Source of the DNA: Psychrobacter sp. JCM 18903
GTDB lineage: Bacteria > Pseudomonadota > Gammaproteobacteria > Pseudomonadales > Moraxellaceae
Direction: 5' to 3'
Assembly: GCF_000586475.1 (NCBI RefSeq)
Contig: NZ_BAWJ01000009.1
Span: 1 to 64,000, forward strand
DNA length: 64,000 nucleotides
This document shows positions 61,948 through 64,000 of this stretch, piece after piece; position 1 is the stretch's first letter; each line of letters opens with the position of its first letter. The notes under the pieces were generated by a model that worked only from the letters and a program-made list of their open reading frames with translations, was not told where the DNA came from and did no database searches. Made by a program: the position numbers and the translations under genes.

Positions 61948-63725
61948 ATGAATATGAAACCACGTCCTATTGTGACCGTGATAAAAGTGTTAAGTTTGGC
62001 CATGGCAGCCAGCAGTGTATCAGCACTAGCAGCAGGCAGTTATGCTGATCAAATCTCAGGATCTAGCTTTGGCACCAGCAATAACAGCATGAGTCAAGAC
62101 CAAAACCGCAATAACATCAATGTCTCAACACAGGCATTTGCAGGTGGTGTATCAGGACAGGCGACCGCGCAAGAAGCGGTTAATGCCTCAAGCTTGCCAA
62201 GTCAGTCAGTCATCAATACCACGCGCCCTATCAAGACATCAATACGCAAGACATGATGTTTGGTGAGCAGCTCTTCCGAGGAGCATTTTCGACCACTTCT
62301 GGCTCTACCTTTAATGACAGTTACGTGATCAACCCAGGTGATAACGTCCAGTACGGATGTGGGGCGCTTATCAATATGCGGCTACCATGACCGTCGACCC
62401 ACAAGGCAATATTTTCTTGCCAAATATCGGTCCAGTACGTGTCTCAGGTGTGCAAAATGGCAGTCTGCAAAATGTGGTAAAAAGTGCTGTCAGTCGTATT
62501 TATCGCTCGAACGTTGCGTTTATGCTTCATTAGAGCAAGCACAGCCAGTGAAGGTATTTGTAACAGGTTTCGTCAAGCAACCAGGCTATTACGGCGGTTT
62601 AGCAGCAGACTCGGTATTGTCTTATTTGGATAGAGCAGGTGGCGTTGACCCAACACGTGGTAGTTATATTGATATTCAAATCAAACGTAATGGGCAAATG
62701 CTACAGCAAGTCAACCTGTATGATTTTTTACTAGCGGGTAAATTACAAGCATTCTCTTTTCGTGACGGCGATGTGATTACGGTCGCGCCGCAGAAAAAAA
62801 CCTTTGAAGTGGGCGGTCAAGTCCAAAACGAATATACCTTTGAATTTGATGTGAATGATTTGACCATTGGTGATGTATTGCAAGTGGCCAATCCCGCAGC
62901 AAATGCGACCAACGTTAGTATCACTCGCAGTGCAGGACGTGCACAGACGGCGGAATATTACTCGTTGGCAGAAGCTCAAAACGTGCCTGTTTATAATGGT
63001 GATCAGATGGTAGTTACCTCCGATCGTTATGCGGGCACAATCGCGGTGCAAGTAAAAGGTGCGCATACGGGTAATGGTGCCATGGTTGTGCCATATGGTG
63101 CTCGCTTAAAGGATATCGTGCCGCAACTACAGCCAAGCCCACTCGCTAAACTGACTCATTTGACCATTTATCGTGAGTCTGTTGCTGAGCAACAAAAACG
63201 CATGATTAATGAGTCGCTCGATCGTCTAGAAGAGCTGACGCTTGCCACGCAGTCGACCACTCGTGAAGAAGCAGCACTGCGTCAAGACGATGCAGCGTTG
63301 GTTAAGCAGTTTGTTGCCAAAGCGCGTAATGTTAAAACGACGGGTCAAATTGTTGTCGTCCCGAATTCGTGGCAGGATATTATTCTGCAGCAAGGTGATA
63401 TCATTGAGATACCTGCGCAAACGTCTGTCATTACCGTTAATGGTCAAGTACGAGCACAAGGCGCGCTGACCTTTAATCCAGATTATACCGTTGGTGATTA
63501 TGTTGCCAATTCAGGCGGTTTCTCTGACAATGCTGATGTTAAAGAAATCTTGATTATTCATCAAAATGGCGCCAGTGAGGTGGTCAATACCGCTTATCGT
63601 ATCCAGCAAGGCGATGAGATATGGTATTACCAAAAGTCAAAACCAAGCGCGTAGAAATTGCGCGTGGCTTATCGCAAATTGTTTATCAATTAGCCATCGC
63701 TGCTAAAGTGGTTCTCGATTTATAA
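61948..63725 (+). CDS. kpsD: Capsule polysaccharide export outer-membrane/periplasmic protein KpsD (four frameshifts)
   Basis: 593 residues after repair. The signal peptide is 'VIKVLSLAMAASSVSALAAG'. Missing bases are filled near 62228 ('PYQDINTQDMMFGEQLF'), near 62349 ('VQVRMWGAYQYAATMTVDPQ'), near 62517 ('NVGVYASLEQAQPVKVFVTG') and near 63610 ('MVLPKVKTKRVEIARGLS'). The polysaccharide export (PES) domain around 'YVINPGDNV' and 'MTVDPQGNIFLPNIGPV' is followed by SLBB repeats such as 'VFVTGFVKQPGYYGG' and 'ITVNGQVRAQGALTFNPDYTVGDYV'. No lipobox is seen, as in KpsD. It completes the KpsMTED envelope-spanning path. Confidence 0.9.
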
Positions 63726-63805
63726 CCATTATTGAAAAGTTGTATAACAAGAGAACAAGTCATTTGCATAGATAGATGCAAAAGTAATGAATAAGGGTGT
63801 TAAAA

Positions 63806-64000
63806 ATGGCAAAAATCGCGGCAGATGATGTCAATGTGGCAGTGACCTCTCACTCTGATAATGCCTTGCTTTTGCCATCATCCGCATACCAATTGCCACA
63901 GCATTTGGCGGTCATTGGTAAGGGTATGCGTCAAAACAATGTACTTTTGTCTCAGGTATTGCAGGCAGATATTCAGCGCTGGTATCCGTGGTCAGGTATA
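63806..64000 (+). CDS. Start of a further gene of the capsule locus, cut by the window edge
   Basis: The first 65 codons of an open frame starting at ATG 63806, about 80 bases after kpsD. The visible part, 'MAKIAADDVNVAVTSHSDN' and 'YQLPQHLAVIGKGMRQNNVL', has no signal peptide and no motif I can assign. Position suggests a capsule biosynthesis or export gene (KpsC/KpsS-like or a glycosyltransferase), but the sequence shown does not prove it. Confidence 0.5.
   Translation, partial: MAKIAADDVNVAVTSHSDNALLLPSSAYQLPQHLAVIGKGMRQNNVLLSQVLQADIQRWYPWSGI

Overview
The window reads as chromosomal DNA of a gammaproteobacterium of the Moraxellaceae, most likely Psychrobacter. The inference rests on protein-level resemblance throughout, the smc-zipA-ligA order, the leucine-degradation cluster, a class A RNase P RNA and many short lipoproteins; no 16S gene is present. 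Most of it is housekeeping and nutrient-acquisition DNA. No CRISPR array, prophage or complete insertion sequence was seen.

Layout. 0.1-5.3 kb: DUF2164 gene, Na+/glutamate symporter gltS, a barnase-type RNase fused to a cold-shock domain with its own barstar inhibitor, proA, and an acidic lipoprotein. 5.6-11.6 kb: a polar amino-acid ABC importer with one ATPase, three tandem binding proteins and two permeases, interrupted by a MITE-like element. 11.8-17.8 kb: FAH-family hydrolase, a Tat-exported PhoX phosphatase behind a clear Pho box array, an alpha/beta hydrolase and Hsp33. 18.1-21.5 kb: the gltIJKL glutamate/aspartate importer. 21.7-34.3 kb: a rubredoxin-reductase-like flavoprotein, two tandemly duplicated acyl-CoA synthetases each with its own promoter copy, then liuBCDEA for leucine/isovalerate breakdown. 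34.5-39 kb: TonB-domain protein, coaX, birA, a TSUP permease, an Abi/HEPN-type candidate defence gene and a DUF4298 gene. 39.2-46.8 kb: smc, zipA, ligA. 46.9-56.3 kb: an AT-rich orphan, lipoproteins including an MliC-like one, the radical SAM gene ygiQ, a divergent Lrp-family regulator/RarD-like transporter pair, smpB, coaD and a ferredoxin. 56.3-59.1 kb: bioA-bioD, rnpB and tRNA-Met. 59.3-64 kb: a group 2-type capsule export operon kpsM-T-E-D that runs off the window.

A property of the whole window is that about twenty conserved genes are interrupted by frameshifts. Each one I resolved (about 33) is repaired by adding back one base (two in bioA), never by removing one. The missing base is usually in a short homopolymer, often in GGC/GCC. 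Repaired lengths match the families. I therefore annotate each as one gene and treat the breaks as probable sequence-consensus errors rather than pseudogenes.

The most interesting biology is the cold-shock/transmembrane/RNase protein with its translationally coupled barstar, the Abi/HEPN gene, the three-receptor ABC importer, and two families of short inverted-repeat elements found in diverged copies: a 176-bp element with a 60-bp partial copy, and a 108-bp element present twice.
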